NCBI RefSeq assembly: GCF_010731595.1
Contig: NZ_AP022582.1
Location: 4,092,001-4,156,000, forward strand
DNA from: Mycobacterium seoulense
GTDB lineage: Bacteria; Actinomycetota; Actinomycetes; Mycobacteriales; Mycobacteriaceae
Direction: 5' to 3'
Length of the DNA: 64,000 nt
Shown: piece by piece, positions 1-12,061 of the stretch
Position numbering within the stretch: position 1 is the first letter of the stretch
Layout: every line of letters starts with the position of its first letter
Translations under genes and position numbers: made by a program
The notes under the pieces: generated by a model
Told to the model about the DNA's origin: nothing
The model's input: only the letters and a program-made list of their open reading frames with translations
Databases searched by the model: none

Positions 1-145
1 CGTCGCGTTCGGTGGAGAAGTCGAGAAACCGATAGGCCAACTTGTCGCCGCGAACCCTCGCCCACTTCTCAACGTGCTTGACCAGGTTGGTGTTGTCGGG
101 GAACCTGATCTTTCCATTCACGATGAACGGGTTGTGGTACGGCAT
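1..145 (-). CDS. fadD32: Long-chain fatty-acid AMP ligase FadD32 (5' end only)
   Basis: Only the first 48 codons are inside the window; the gene runs off the left edge. The N-terminus reads [18 protein letters not shown], which I recognise as the start of mycobacterial FadD32. This enzyme activates the long meromycolic chain as an acyl-adenylate and loads it onto Pks13 for mycolic acid condensation. The start is fixed by an AGGAG motif 8 bases upstream. Its place downstream of the Culp6 gene and next to the antigen 85 genes is the usual mycolate cluster order. Domains beyond the first 48 residues cannot be seen. Confidence 0.9.
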   Translation of the reverse strand, partial: MPYHNPFIVNGKIRFPDNTNLVKHVEKWARVRGDKLAYRFLDFSTERD

Positions 146-433
146 TCCGCTCTCCTGTCACACCTGTTTAAGGCCGGCGCTACGCCGGCGTTTTGTTCTC
201 TGGTCGGCGACGCCGACAATTCCATCTCTACGCGGGCCAGTCCTCGCGCGACGCCACCGGCGCCGGCCTCCTGTCCATCCCAGGCCGGCTCCCACCAGGA
301 CCGGGTCCGCAACGAAGTCTGATAGCTCTTAAATTCCTCTTAATGTTAAGGGGCGGCCCGCAGCACACCAAATCACAAGGTACCGCTGATCTGCACCGGC
401 AACCGGCTCCTGACGGCTGTGTCCCGCGGCCGG
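146..433. other. Spacer between culp6 and fadD32
   Basis: No convincing gene lies in these 288 bases. An AT-rich patch at about 320-350, unusual for this genome, sits about 180 bases upstream of fadD32. It is the most likely place for a promoter firing toward fadD32 on the minus strand, but I cannot assign firm -35 and -10 boxes. Short reading frames here are shadows with no ribosome binding site. Confidence 0.3.
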
Positions 434-1444
434 TCATCCATGTTTGGGATGCGGCGCGTTGGTGATCAACCCTTGGACCCAGTTCAACGTCCAATCGGTC
501 GCGGCCTGCCCGTCGAGGTTCCAGAACTGTGTCGTTGCGTACAGCGCGTGGATGGGCTGTCCGCCATTTCCGGCCAGGGTGTTCAGCGTGTTGGGCAGGT
601 TGGCCACGCTGAACGCCTCTTCCGGCGCCGCGCAGATGAGGTCGCCCGGCGCGCAGATCTCATTGGTCTTGCCGTCGAGCGCGCCGAACCCACCGGGCCG
701 CGCGCCGGTCATGGTCAACCCCAGACCGGACAGCACCGGCACTTCGTGCAGCGTGACCTCGGCGCCCTGCCCCGGCGGGTTGGGCCCGACGTCCTTGCCC
801 ACGCCCGGCTGGCGGCGACCGTCGGCGATCAACGTCACACCGAGCACCAGGTCGTCGTCGACGGGTCCGCGGCCGTTACCGATATCGCTGGCGATGTCAC
901 CGGCGATCACCGCGCCCTGGGAGAAGCCCGTCAGCACGTAACTGGTCAACGGGCACTTGGCGTTCATGTCCGTCATCGCCTGCACCGTCGCCCGGGTGCC
1001 CTCGGCGCGGCTCTCGTTGTACGACATCTGGGTGTCACCGCCCAGCGGGTTGTGGAACTGCGCGGTGTAGGGCGTGGTGTACTCCTGCACCCGCGACGCG
1101 GGGAACTGCTGGGTGATCGCCGTGGTCACCTTGTGCAGCAACGCGTTGGGGAACTGCATCGGGTTGAGCGGGTCGTCCTGAGGAGCGGACTCCCAGGTGC
1201 CGGGGACGTTGACCAGCTGGACGTCGGGACACGACGCGTCTTGGGAAGCCGGCCGCGGTTTGTGGGGGTGGGTGGTCGTGGGCGGCGACGGCAGGACGCC
1301 GGGTGGCACCGCGCTGGGCGGCGACTCGTGGCCGCGCAGCAAGACGACCACCAGCACGATGACCAGCAACACCACCCCCGCCATCGTCAAGGCGGCGGTC
1401 CAGGCGAGGGCGCGGTGGCGCTTACGCCGAGCGTTGGTAGCCAT
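434..1444 (-). CDS. culp6: Cutinase-like phospholipase/thioesterase (Rv3802c family)
   Basis: A 336-residue cutinase-family serine hydrolase. Residues 1-10 are basic (NARRKRHR), residues 13-36 form one membrane segment, then comes a Pro-rich linker and a periplasmic cutinase domain from about residue 72. The nucleophile is Ser175 in GFSQGA. M. tuberculosis Rv3802c has phospholipase A and thioesterase activity, is essential, and has been linked to envelope lipid remodelling and mycolate synthesis. The start has AGGAG 5 bases upstream. It lies between mpt51 and fadD32 on the same strand, so co-transcription with the mycolate genes is likely. Function is assigned by family and position. Confidence 0.9.
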   Translation of the reverse strand: MATNARRKRHRALAWTAALTMAGVVLLVIVLVVVLLRGHESPPSAVPPGVLPSPPTTTHPHKPRPASQDASCPDVQLVNVPGTWESAPQDDPLNPMQFPNALLHKVTTAITQQFPASRVQEYTTPYTAQFHNPLGGDTQMSYNESRAEGTRATVQAMTDMNAKCPLTSYVLTGFSQGAVIAGDIASDIGNGRGPVDDDLVLGVTLIADGRRQPGVGKDVGPNPPGQGAEVTLHEVPVLSGLGLTMTGARPGGFGALDGKTNEICAPGDLICAAPEEAFSVANLPNTLNTLAGNGGQPIHALYATTQFWNLDGQAATDWTLNWVQGLITNAPHPKHG

Positions 1445-1599
1445 GTTCTCCTGCTGGCAGAGTCGGTGGATCGCGGCGAAGCGGTCCTCCCGACCCCTGC
1501 CGCACCCCCTACACGGTACCGGCTCCCCCGAGCGGACCCGTCCGGCCGCGACCCGCTAAAGAATTCGGCGTCGACCCGCTTCGCCGCTGGCGAATGGCG

Positions 1600-2511
1600 C
1601 TAGCGAATGGCGCCGACGATGTCGCCCGACATGGCTCCCAGCTGCCCCGACCACGAGCCCCAGCCGTTGTCGCCGCCACCCGGGAAGTCGAAGTGACCGT
1701 TGTGCCCGCCGTTGCTGCGGTACTGCTGGTAGAACTCCCTGGAGCTGCCCATCGCCGCGCCCGCCTGGCCGATCATGGCGGCGTCGTCGCCGCCCATGTT
1801 CGTCGGGCTGTAGACCCAGACGCGGGTGTTGTTCTGCGCCAGCAGCGAGGCGTGCACGTAGGGGTCGTGCCACTTCCACCGGCCCAGCTGCGGGGCGCCC
1901 CACATGCCGTTGCCGTCCACGCCGCCGTACTGCTGCAGGCCGGCCAGGATCGCGCCGTTGTAGTTGGTGCTCGACGGGTACAGGAAGCCGGACAGCGATC
2001 CGGCGAAGCCGAAGCGGTCGGGGTGGAAGGCGGCCAGCGCCATCGCGCCGTAGCCGCCCTGCGAGGCGCCGACGGCGGCGTGGCCACCGGGCGCCAGGCC
2101 CTTGTTGGCGGCCAGCCAGTTGGGCAGCTCGCTGGACAGGAAGGTGTCCCACTGCTTGCTGCCGTCCTGCTCCCAGTTGGTGTACATGCTCCACGCCCCG
2201 CCCGCAGGCGCGACCACCGAGATGCCCTTTCCGCCCAGCGTGTTCATCGCGTTGCCCGCGGTGACCCAGTTGCTGACGTCCGGGGCGGCATTGAAGGCGT
2301 CCAGCAGATAGACCGCGTGCGGACCGCCCGCGAGGAAGGCCACCGGGATGTCGCGGCCCATCGCCGCCGACGGCACCATGAGGCTCTCGTAACCGGCCGC
2401 GCGCGCCTTGCCGGCGGGCCCGCCGGTCACCGTCACGCCGATCAACCCGATCGAGAGCGCCGCCACGGAGAACACCCGAAGAAGCGCTGTCATACCCCGC
2501 ACGACCCTCAT
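1600..2511 (-). CDS. fbpD: MPT51/FbpD, antigen 85-related secreted protein
   Basis: 303 residues with a signal peptide (hydrophobic residues about 9-30) and an antigen 85-type alpha/beta-hydrolase fold. MPT51 is secreted, binds fibronectin and is regarded as a non-catalytic relative of the mycolyltransferases. Here the nucleophile-elbow position reads GASQGG with Ser150. The positions that align with the antigen 85 Glu and His are Ala and a non-His residue (FDFPGGGDNGW), so the triad is still incomplete. I chose the ATG at 2511 because GGAGGG lies just upstream and it gives a normal signal peptide. An upstream in-frame ATG at 2601 would add 30 non-secretory residues and run into the fbpA terminator. 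Confidence 0.9.
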   Translation of the reverse strand: MRVVRGMTALLRVFSVAALSIGLIGVTVTGGPAGKARAAGYESLMVPSAAMGRDIPVAFLAGGPHAVYLLDAFNAAPDVSNWVTAGNAMNTLGGKGISVVAPAGGAWSMYTNWEQDGSKQWDTFLSSELPNWLAANKGLAPGGHAAVGASQGGYGAMALAAFHPDRFGFAGSLSGFLYPSSTNYNGAILAGLQQYGGVDGNGMWGAPQLGRWKWHDPYVHASLLAQNNTRVWVYSPTNMGGDDAAMIGQAGAAMGSSREFYQQYRSNGGHNGHFDFPGGGDNGWGSWSGQLGAMSGDIVGAIR

Positions 2512-2603
2512 GTCCACCCTCCATCGTCTAGTCGCTGTCTGCACACTAGCCAGCGCCGTAGTTCCCCCGCCCACGGGGTAGTGAAACAAATCACACACCA
2601 AAA

Positions 2604-2644
2604 CGACTGGCGGCGGAAACCCCGAGGGGTCCCGCCGCCAGTCG
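2604..2644 (-). terminator. Intrinsic terminator after fbpA
   Basis: Two perfect 13-base arms, CGACTGGCGGCGG at 2604-2616 and CCGCCGCCAGTCG at 2632-2644, enclose a second smaller palindrome (ACCCC/GGGGT). On the minus strand the hairpin begins 16 bases after the fbpA stop codon and is followed by TTTTGG. It should separate fbpA from mpt51 transcription, giving mpt51 its own promoter in the roughly 90 bases that remain. Confidence 0.75.
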
Positions 2645-2660
2645 CGTTTGTTTCTCGGGC

Positions 2661-4030
<1,370 letters not shown>

Positions 4031-5968
4031 TTACTCGCGGGGCGGCGGCGGTGCCTCCGGGGGCACCGGGAGCCCGCACCGGGCGAGCTCGTAGCGCGGC
4101 ACGCGGTCGATCCGATACTTGGTGAACTCATAGGAATGCAGCAGGTTGGACAGGAATCGGCGCGGGGTCATCGGCGCGCGCACCGAGCTCAGCACCGCCT
4201 GGGTCTCGGGGCATTTCAGGGCAGCCACCGCCTCCGCCACCCACTGCTCGTCCAGATAGCCGGGAATGCCCGGGTACACCTTCACCCAGGGGCCGTCGGC
4301 GATCACCCAGTCCGGGAACAGGTTCTTGTCGTGCCCGATGCGGCCGTGCGTCAACCGTTCCGTGTGTTGCGCAAGCGGATTCGCCAATCCGATCTGGTCG
4401 ATCACCCTGACATCGAGCCCGACGTTCATGCCCACCATGCCGAGGTTGGTGAAAAACACTGCGTGCTGGGGCTTTTGGGGCTCCTTGCCGGCGCCTCCCG
4501 GCGGCGGCTGGGCCATCGGCACCAGGTCCCATTGGATGTAGTTGCCCGAGGGCAGCAGTAACGCGCCGTCCGGGGTGTTGTCCAGCGCTGTCAGGATGGC
4601 CGCCATCCGCGGATAGCCCAGGTAGTCGGCGGCGGTCAAAGGATGGGCGTGCCCGGTGGCCTGCGCGTAGAACCGGCGCTCGTCGACGATCCCCGAATAG
4701 GTGACGTGGGTGGCGTCGTCGCCCATCCCCGGTGAATTCGCCGCCCATAGCGACCAGCCGGCCACACCCAGCCAGAGCGCGCCGGCCGCCCCGGCCACCC
4801 AATAGCCCGTCTCCCGCGAATAGTCCTGGCCGTCCGGGATGGCCACCGGGATGACGGCCACCGGGGCCAGCATGCAAAACAGCGGCGCAAGCAGCACCCG
4901 CCCGTGCATGAAGTCGCCGCCCTGCCTGATCCAGTAGAGCGCCTGCAGCAGACCGCTCACCAGAACGAAGGCGACGGCGGCCGGCGGGCTCTGGACCGCC
5001 CGGGCCACCCGGCCGTAGTTGGGCGCCAGCGCCGGCCGCAAGAACGACGGGCGGCGGCGCGCCGCCAGCAGCAGCACCCCCAGCGGCACGAGGAGCACCA
5101 CCGGCACCCATACGGCGTAGGGCGCGTCGAAGTTGGAGAGGTAGATCATGCCCTGCGACCACTTGTCGCCGGCCGCATCCTTGGCCAGCGCGGTGCCGGG
5201 CACCAGCAGTCCGTAGTAGCCCATCCGGAAGATCTCGTAGGCGACCGGCAGCAACCCACCGGCCACCACGATCAACACCCGTCGGCGCCACGTCCGCGCC
5301 GCGACCAGCATCATGATCAGCGCCAGCCCGCCCATCAGCGCCAGATCCGGCCGGACCAAGACGCTGAAGCCGGCGACGAACGCGAACGCGCCGACGAACA
5401 CGCTGCGGTCCGGGCGGTTGCGCACCGGCTGCGCCCAGCAGACCATCATCCACCACAGCAGTCCGAGGTAGGCCAGCGTGAGCCCGCTCTCCAGTCCCGA
5501 GGTGGCGAAGTCACGCGCGGGCGGCAGCGCGACGTAGACCAGCGCGCCGGCGGGCAGCATGACGGCCCTGCGGCCCCGCAGGCTGGGCGCATACAACCGG
5601 GCGGCCCCCAGCATGAGCAGCGCCACGCCCACCACCGAAAGCGTCAGGGCCAGCGCCAGCGCCACATATTCCATGCGCATCGGCCCGCCCACCCAGCTGC
5701 CGACGTACATCAGATAGGTCCAGGCCGTGGACGTGTTGGCCTCCACCCGCTCGCCCTGGTTGAAGACCGGGCCGTTGCCGGCGAGCAGGTTGCGCACCGT
5801 GCGCAACACGATCAGGCCGTCGTCGGCGATCCAGCGCCGCTGCCACGCGCCCCAGGCGAACAGGACGCCGACCACCCACACGCTGACCCACAGGCTGACC
5901 CGCACCATCGGGGTGTACGGGAAGACCGGCCAGCCCAACCGCCTGACGACCGGCCGGCTGCGCATCAT
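4031..5968 (-). CDS. aftB: Terminal arabinofuranosyltransferase AftB
   Basis: About 645 residues, with ten or so hydrophobic segments in the first 400 residues and a soluble C-terminal domain, as in GT-C glycosyltransferases. The stretches ADDGLIVLRTVRNLLAG and ERVEANTSTAWTYLMY match AftB, which adds the terminal beta-(1-2)-linked arabinofuranose of arabinogalactan from decaprenyl-phosphoryl-arabinose on the periplasmic side. The acidic pair in the first loop (RWIADDGL) is the expected catalytic site. The start is uncertain: ATG at 6022 would overlap ubiA, ATG at 5968 leaves a 28-base gap, and ATG at 5908 (MVRVSLW) matches the M. tuberculosis annotation. It is the last gene of the glf-to-aftB operon. 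Confidence 0.9.
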   Translation of the reverse strand: MMRSRPVVRRLGWPVFPYTPMVRVSLWVSVWVVGVLFAWGAWQRRWIADDGLIVLRTVRNLLAGNGPVFNQGERVEANTSTAWTYLMYVGSWVGGPMRMEYVALALALTLSVVGVALLMLGAARLYAPSLRGRRAVMLPAGALVYVALPPARDFATSGLESGLTLAYLGLLWWMMVCWAQPVRNRPDRSVFVGAFAFVAGFSVLVRPDLALMGGLALIMMLVAARTWRRRVLIVVAGGLLPVAYEIFRMGYYGLLVPGTALAKDAAGDKWSQGMIYLSNFDAPYAVWVPVVLLVPLGVLLLAARRRPSFLRPALAPNYGRVARAVQSPPAAVAFVLVSGLLQALYWIRQGGDFMHGRVLLAPLFCMLAPVAVIPVAIPDGQDYSRETGYWVAGAAGALWLGVAGWSLWAANSPGMGDDATHVTYSGIVDERRFYAQATGHAHPLTAADYLGYPRMAAILTALDNTPDGALLLPSGNYIQWDLVPMAQPPPGGAGKEPQKPQHAVFFTNLGMVGMNVGLDVRVIDQIGLANPLAQHTERLTHGRIGHDKNLFPDWVIADGPWVKVYPGIPGYLDEQWVAEAVAALKCPETQAVLSSVRAPMTPRRFLSNLLHSYEFTKYRIDRVPRYELARCGLPVPPEAPPPPRE

Positions 5969-5996
5969 GCGCGCTTTGAGGGCCTGCAGTTCGGAG

Positions 5997-6914
5997 CTAG
6001 CCGAAGGCAACGGCGGCTCCAACTGTCGCGATCCACGCCACCGCCAGCAGCTGCAACACCCGGTCCCGCAACGCGATGTCCTCGGGCTCTCCGGCCAACC
6101 CGCCGTCCACGTCGACCGCGTAGCGCAGGATAGCGATGGTGAACGGGACCATCGAGACCACGAACCAGCCCGCCGCGCCGTGTTCCCGGTCGAAGGCCCA
6201 CAGCCCGTAGCAGACCACCAGCGCCGTCGCCGACAAGGTCCAGACGAACCGCAGGTAGGTGCTCGTGTAGTTCTCCAGCGCCTTGCGGATCTTGGCCCCG
6301 GTGCGCTCGGCCAGCTGCAGCTCGGCGTACCGCTTGCCGGCCACCATGAACAGCGACCCGAACGCCATCACCAGCAGGAACCACTGGGTCAGGCGGATGT
6401 CGGTGGCCGCGCCCCCGGCGATGGCCCGCAGCAGATAGGCCGACGACACGATGCAGATGTCCATCACCGCTTGGTGTTTGAGGCCATAGCAGTAGCCGAG
6501 TTGCATCGCGAGGTAGACGGCGATTACCAGCGCGAGATTCGGTGTGATCCACCAGCCGATGACCAGCGAGGCGATCCCGAGCAGCGCCGCCAGCGCGTAG
6601 GCCAGCCACTCCGGCACCACGCCCGCAGCGATCGGGCGGAACCTCTTGGTGGGGTGCTCGCGGTCGGCCTCGACGTCGCGCGCGTCATTGACCAGGTAGA
6701 TCGACGAGGCGGCGAGACAGAACACCACGAATGCGCCCATGGCCGGGTAAGCCTTGTCCAGCACGTCGCGGTAGTGGTAGTGCAAGGGGCCGCCCAAGGC
6801 GGCCAGCGGCGCGGCCAGCACCAGGACGTTCTTCACCCACTGCCGCGGGCGGATCGCCTTGATTACCCCGACCACCACGTTGCCCGGGGGCCCCGTCACC
6901 ACGTCCTCACTCAT
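5997..6914 (-). CDS. ubiA: Decaprenyl-phosphate phosphoribosyltransferase (DPPR synthase, UbiA)
   Basis: 305 residues, UbiA-type prenyltransferase with about nine membrane segments. It transfers 5-phosphoribose from PRPP to decaprenyl phosphate, the committed step to decaprenyl-phosphoryl-arabinose used by AftB and the embCAB arabinosyltransferases. The first Asp-rich motif is NDARDVEADREHPTKRFRP; the C-terminal region YAVDVDGGLAGEPEDIALRDRVLQLL is also typical. In M. tuberculosis ubiA mutations contribute to ethambutol resistance. The start at MSEDVV overlaps the end of the PAP2 gene by 8 bases (ATGAGTGA), implying translational coupling. The longer upstream reading frame lacks support. Confidence 0.95.
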   Translation of the reverse strand: MSEDVVTGPPGNVVVGVIKAIRPRQWVKNVLVLAAPLAALGGPLHYHYRDVLDKAYPAMGAFVVFCLAASSIYLVNDARDVEADREHPTKRFRPIAAGVVPEWLAYALAALLGIASLVIGWWITPNLALVIAVYLAMQLGYCYGLKHQAVMDICIVSSAYLLRAIAGGAATDIRLTQWFLLVMAFGSLFMVAGKRYAELQLAERTGAKIRKALENYTSTYLRFVWTLSATALVVCYGLWAFDREHGAAGWFVVSMVPFTIAILRYAVDVDGGLAGEPEDIALRDRVLQLLAVAWIATVGAAVAFG

Positions 6915-7455
6915 TCGGCCAGACCTCCCGCGCCCGGCCCTGCAGCCGGACGGCGATTCGAGCGACGGTGGCACCGAGGGCGATGCCGCACGCCACGTCG
7001 CTGGGATAGTGCACCCCCAGCAGCATCCGCGACAACGCCATCGGGGGAACCAACAGGGCGGTCAGCGGCAAACCGGTGATCCGGCCCATCAGGATCGCCG
7101 CGGCCGTCGTCGACGTGGCATGCGCTGACGGAAAGCTCAGCTGGCTGGGGGTTCCGACGTTCACCGCGACGGCCGGATCATGCGGCCGCTTGCGCCGCAC
7201 CACGCGCTTGACCAACACGGCGGCGGCGTGCGCGGTGAACGCGCCGGCCCCGGCGACCAACCAGTCGCCGGCGCGCTTCGGCATCAGCAGCGCGCCGACC
7301 GCCGCCACGGCCAGCCAGCCGATGCTGTGCTCACCGAAATGGGACAGGGCGCGCGCCGCCGTCAGCACTCCGGGGCGACCGGCCAGGGCCGACTGCACGG
7401 CCACCAACGCGGCCACCTCGCCGGTTGGGGGCGCCGAGGGAGGAGCTTCAGGCAT
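6907..7455 (-). CDS. PAP2-family phosphatase, probable DPPR phosphatase (Rv3807c)
   Basis: 182 residues, a small PAP2 (phosphatidic acid phosphatase type 2) membrane protein with about five hydrophobic helices. All three phosphatase motifs are present: KRVVRRKRP, PSAH and SRMLLGVHYPSD. From its place between glfT2 and ubiA it is the candidate for removing the 5-phosphate from decaprenyl-phosphoryl-5-phosphoribose, between UbiA and the DprE1/DprE2 epimerase, though in M. tuberculosis this assignment is not settled. The start at MPEAPP overlaps the glfT2 stop by 8 bases, and its own stop overlaps the ubiA start by 8 bases. This makes it the middle of a tightly coupled operon. Confidence 0.88.
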   Translation of the reverse strand: MPEAPPSAPPTGEVAALVAVQSALAGRPGVLTAARALSHFGEHSIGWLAVAAVGALLMPKRAGDWLVAGAGAFTAHAAAVLVKRVVRRKRPHDPAVAVNVGTPSQLSFPSAHATSTTAAAILMGRITGLPLTALLVPPMALSRMLLGVHYPSDVACGIALGATVARIAVRLQGRAREVWPNE

Positions 7456-9342
7456 GCTCGCGCTCGGCGTGCGCGGGTAGCAGCGCCGTCTCCCACTTCT
7501 GCTTGCTGGACAGCACCGGCAACGCGTCACGGTAGGTCTTGCGCATCTCGTCGAACCGGCTCGCCAGGCGGCGCTGCCGGCGCAGCGAGGCGAACAGCAG
7601 CTGGAACATCTTGCGCCGATCGCGTTGCCGGTAGACCACCCCGCACCCGTCGGCCGTCGTCACGGTGACACCGTCGACCGTGCACAGCCGGAACCACCGA
7701 GCGTCCTGGGTCGGCACGTTGAATTCCGGGCGCCGGTGAGCTTCGGGGTCGGCCTTGGTCGCGTTGTGCGCGATGCCGCGGGCCAGCCGGTAACCGATCG
7801 ACAGCGGGTTCACCGGTGGCTTCATCGCCCTGGTCTTGTTCGCCGGCGCCGGCAGCTCGCTGGCCGCAGGCAGCACCACCGCGTCCGGGTATTCCTTGCG
7901 CAGCCGATGCACTTCGGGCAGCGCCGATTCCAGGATCGAGAAGATGTGCTCGGGGCCGGCCAGAAAGTCGTCGATGGCCCTGTTTTGGATCGCCACCGTC
8001 GAATACTCAAGGCAGGCAAGGTGTTTCAGCGTCGCCTTGAGGTGGCTGCGAACCAGTCCGGTGACATCGCCGTCCCAGTGCATCGCGGCGACCACCAGCC
8101 GGTTACGCAGGTGGAAGTAGGCCTGCCAGTCGATGGCGTCGTCCTTGTCGCTCCAGGCCATGTGCCAGATCGCCGCGCCGGGCAGCGTCACGGTCGGATA
8201 CCCGTGCTCGCCGGCGCGCAGACCGTATTCGGCGTCGTCCCACTTGATGAACAGCGGAAGCGGCTGGCCCAGCTCCTCGGCGACCTGCCGCGGGATCATG
8301 CACGTCCACCAGCCGTTGAAGTCGACGTCGATGCGCCGGTGCAGCAGTGCGCTCCGAGAGTTCTTGTCGTTCAACGGGAATTCGGCGAAGTCGTGGTCGT
8401 ACTCGGCGTGCGGTGCCGCGGTCCACATGAAGTTCGCCTGGTTGACGACCTCGCCCATGATGTGCAGGTGCGACGGCTCCTGCAGGTTGAGCATCTGACC
8501 ACCGATGAGCATCGGCGCCTTGGCGAAGCGGTGCAGCGCCAGCACCCGCAGGATCGAATCGGGCTCGATGCGGATGTCGTCGTCCATGAACAGGATCTGT
8601 TGGCAGTCCGTGTTTTTCAGCGCTTCGTACATCACCCGGCTGTAACCGCCGGAACCGCCGAGGTTGGGCTGGTCGTGGATGGACAGCCGGTTGCCCAGAC
8701 CCGCGGCCGCCGCCGCGAAGTCCGGGTGATCGCGCACCTTTCGGACGCCCTGGTCCGGGACGATCACCGCACCGATCACCTCGTCCACCAACGGGTCCGC
8801 GGTGAGGTCGGCCAGCGCGTTGACGCAGTCAGCGGGCCGATTGAACGTGGGGATGCCGACGGCGATGTTGGCCGTGCCCGGCGCCGGCTCGGTCGCATAC
8901 CAGCCGCCGCTGACCAGCCTGACGGCGGTGTCGGTGGTGACGTCGAACCAGATCCAGCCGCCGTCCTCGAACGGCTTGAGCGGCACCTCGATCTCGACGA
9001 CGGCCGGCTGATCGTCGGTGCCGACGAACTGGCGGCCCTCCACGGAGATGCGCACCCCGGTGGCCTTCGTCCGGTACACGTCGACGCGGCCGGTTCCGGT
9101 CAGCTCGACCCGCAGCACCACCGACGTGCAGATCGACCAGCGGCGCCAATAGCTGGCCGGGAAGGCGTTGAAGTACGTGGCGAACGACACCTCGGACTCT
9201 TTGCCGATCTCCAGCGAGGTGCGGCTGGTCGCGTGTGCCCGCCGGGCGTTGGTGGTCGATTCCTCCAGGTACAGCTTGCGCACGTCGAGTGGCTCGCCCG
9301 GACGCGGCAGGATGATCCTGGAAAGCAGGCTTACAGCAGTCA

Positions 9343-9343
<1 letters not shown>
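7448..9343 (-). CDS. glfT2: Galactofuranosyltransferase GlfT2
   Basis: 631 residues, close to the family's 637. A beta-sandwich N-terminal domain (about 1-150) is followed by a GT-A domain with the metal-binding DDD in ILFMDDDIRIEPDS and the catalytic-base region FIKWDDAEYGLR, then WHMAW carrying the conserved His. GlfT2 polymerises the roughly 30-residue galactan of arabinogalactan with alternating beta-(1-5) and beta-(1-6) linkages, using UDP-galactofuranose made by the upstream gene glf. The start codon shares ATGA with the glf stop. The C-terminal domain (about 420-631) is the helical region that helps tetramer formation and membrane contact. Confidence 0.95.
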
Positions 9344-10852
<1,509 letters not shown>

Positions 10853-11929
10853 GTGCCGAACCGACGCCGACGCAAGCTTTCGACAGCCATGAGCGCGGTC
10901 GCCGCTGTGGCAGTGGCGAGTCCTTGCGCATACTTCCTTGTCTACGAATCGACGGCCGGCAGCAAGCCGCCCGAGCACCACGACTTCAAGCAGGCGGCCG
11001 TGATGACCGACCTGCCGGGCGAGCTGATGGGCGCGCTGTCGCAGGGGCTGTCGCAGTTCGGCATCAACCTGCCCCCGGTGCCCGCGCTGAACGGGGGCGC
11101 GGCAAGCACTCCGGGCCTGACCAGCCCCGGCCTGGGCACCCCGGGCCTCGGGACGCCGGGCCTCGGGACGCCGGGCCTCACCAGCCCGGGCCTGACCAGC
11201 CCCAGTCTGACCAGCCCAGGTCTGACGAGCCCGGGCCTCACCAGCCCGGGCCTGACCAGCCCCGGCTTGACGAGCCCGGGTCTGGCGCCCACGACGCCGG
11301 GACTCACCGCGCCCGGCGCGCTGCCGACCACCCCGGGCGCCGGTGTGGCGACCCCGGGTGCGGGGCTGAACCCGGCGCTGTCCAACCCCGGGCTCACCAG
11401 CCCGGCCGGGATCGCGCCCGGACTGGGCACCCCGGCGGCCCAGGGTGAGGTGCCGATCACCGCTCCGGCGAGTCTGGACCCGGGTGCCGACGGCACCTAT
11501 CCGATCCTCGGCGACCCGTCCTCCTTCGGTAACGGCTCACCGATCGGTGGCGGCACCGGCCTCGGCGGCGGCAGCGGTACCTCCAGCGGCGGCGGTGGCG
11601 GTCTGGTCAACGACGTCATGCAGGCCGCCAACCAGCTGGGCGCCGGTCAGGCCATCGACCTGCTCAAGGGCTTGGTGATGCCGGCGATCACGCAGGGCAT
11701 GCAGCACGGCGCCGCGGGCGCGCTGCCGGGTGCCGCCGGTGCCCTGCCGGGCGCGGCCGGTGCCTTGCCGGGTGCCGCCGCGGGCGCTCTGCCCGGCGCG
11801 GCGGGTGCCCTGCCGGGCGCCGCGGGTGCCCTGCCGGGTGCCGCGGCGGGAGCCCTGCCGGCCGCCGCAGGCGCTGCCGGTGCGTTGCCGGCCGCCGCGG
11901 CTGCCGCGCCGGTCCTGCCCCCCGTCTAG
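10853..11929 (+). CDS. erp: Exported repetitive protein Erp (PirG)
   Basis: 358 residues from a GTG start with a GAGGAG site. A basic start (PNRRRRK) and hydrophobic residues 12-28 form an export signal. The central part has about a dozen PGLTS-type pentapeptides (about 85-145), and a second domain is rich in Gly/Ser. Erp is a surface-exposed virulence factor of mycobacteria whose central repeat number differs between species. Unusually, the C-terminal 70 residues are a second repeat array of AGALPG units (about eight copies). The M. tuberculosis protein is shorter (about 284 residues) and, as I recall it, lacks this array. A strong terminator follows the gene. Confidence 0.93.
   Translation: MPNRRRRKLSTAMSAVAAVAVASPCAYFLVYESTAGSKPPEHHDFKQAAVMTDLPGELMGALSQGLSQFGINLPPVPALNGGAASTPGLTSPGLGTPGLGTPGLGTPGLTSPGLTSPSLTSPGLTSPGLTSPGLTSPGLTSPGLAPTTPGLTAPGALPTTPGAGVATPGAGLNPALSNPGLTSPAGIAPGLGTPAAQGEVPITAPASLDPGADGTYPILGDPSSFGNGSPIGGGTGLGGGSGTSSGGGGGLVNDVMQAANQLGAGQAIDLLKGLVMPAITQGMQHGAAGALPGAAGALPGAAGALPGAAAGALPGAAGALPGAAGALPGAAAGALPAAAGAAGALPAAAAAAPVLPPV
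11107..11300 (+). repeat. PGLTS pentapeptide-coding tandem repeat in erp
   Basis: About twelve 15-base units encode PGLTS, PGLGT or near variants in an unbroken reading frame. The units differ mostly at third codon positions, so the peptide rather than the DNA appears conserved. Copy number is likely variable between strains. Confidence 0.85.
11713..11910 (+). repeat. AGALPG-coding tandem repeat at the erp 3' end
   Basis: Units of roughly 18-21 bases encode GAAGALPGA. There are six AGALPG and two AGALPA copies, some with an extra Ala codon. Together with the PGLTS array this gives the protein two unrelated repeat domains. Confidence 0.85.
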
Positions 11930-11952
11930 CCCTCCGGAAAACCCTTCAACCA

Positions 11953-11991
11953 GACGGCACCGCAGATTTCCTCTGCGGTGCCGTCGATTTT
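11953..11991 (+). terminator. Intrinsic terminator after erp
   Basis: Perfect 14-base arms GACGGCACCGCAGA (11953-11966) and TCTGCGGTGCCGTC (11972-11985) with a 5-base loop, followed by GATTTT. It lies 24 bases beyond the erp stop. It isolates erp from the downstream amidase gene. Confidence 0.85.
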
Positions 11992-12061
11992 GTGCAGATT
12001 GCCGACGCCCCAGGTCGTGTCGTCTCATCATTAACATTAGAAACACAAGTAACATCGCCTG

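Noticed and set aside
4904..6133. 409-codon plus-strand frame over aftB and ubiA
   Set aside because: Gln/His/Arg-rich antisense shadow of two membrane-protein genes.
11107..11300. Regular short repeats that could suggest a CRISPR array
   Set aside because: They are contiguous 15-base codon repeats in the erp reading frame with no spacers.
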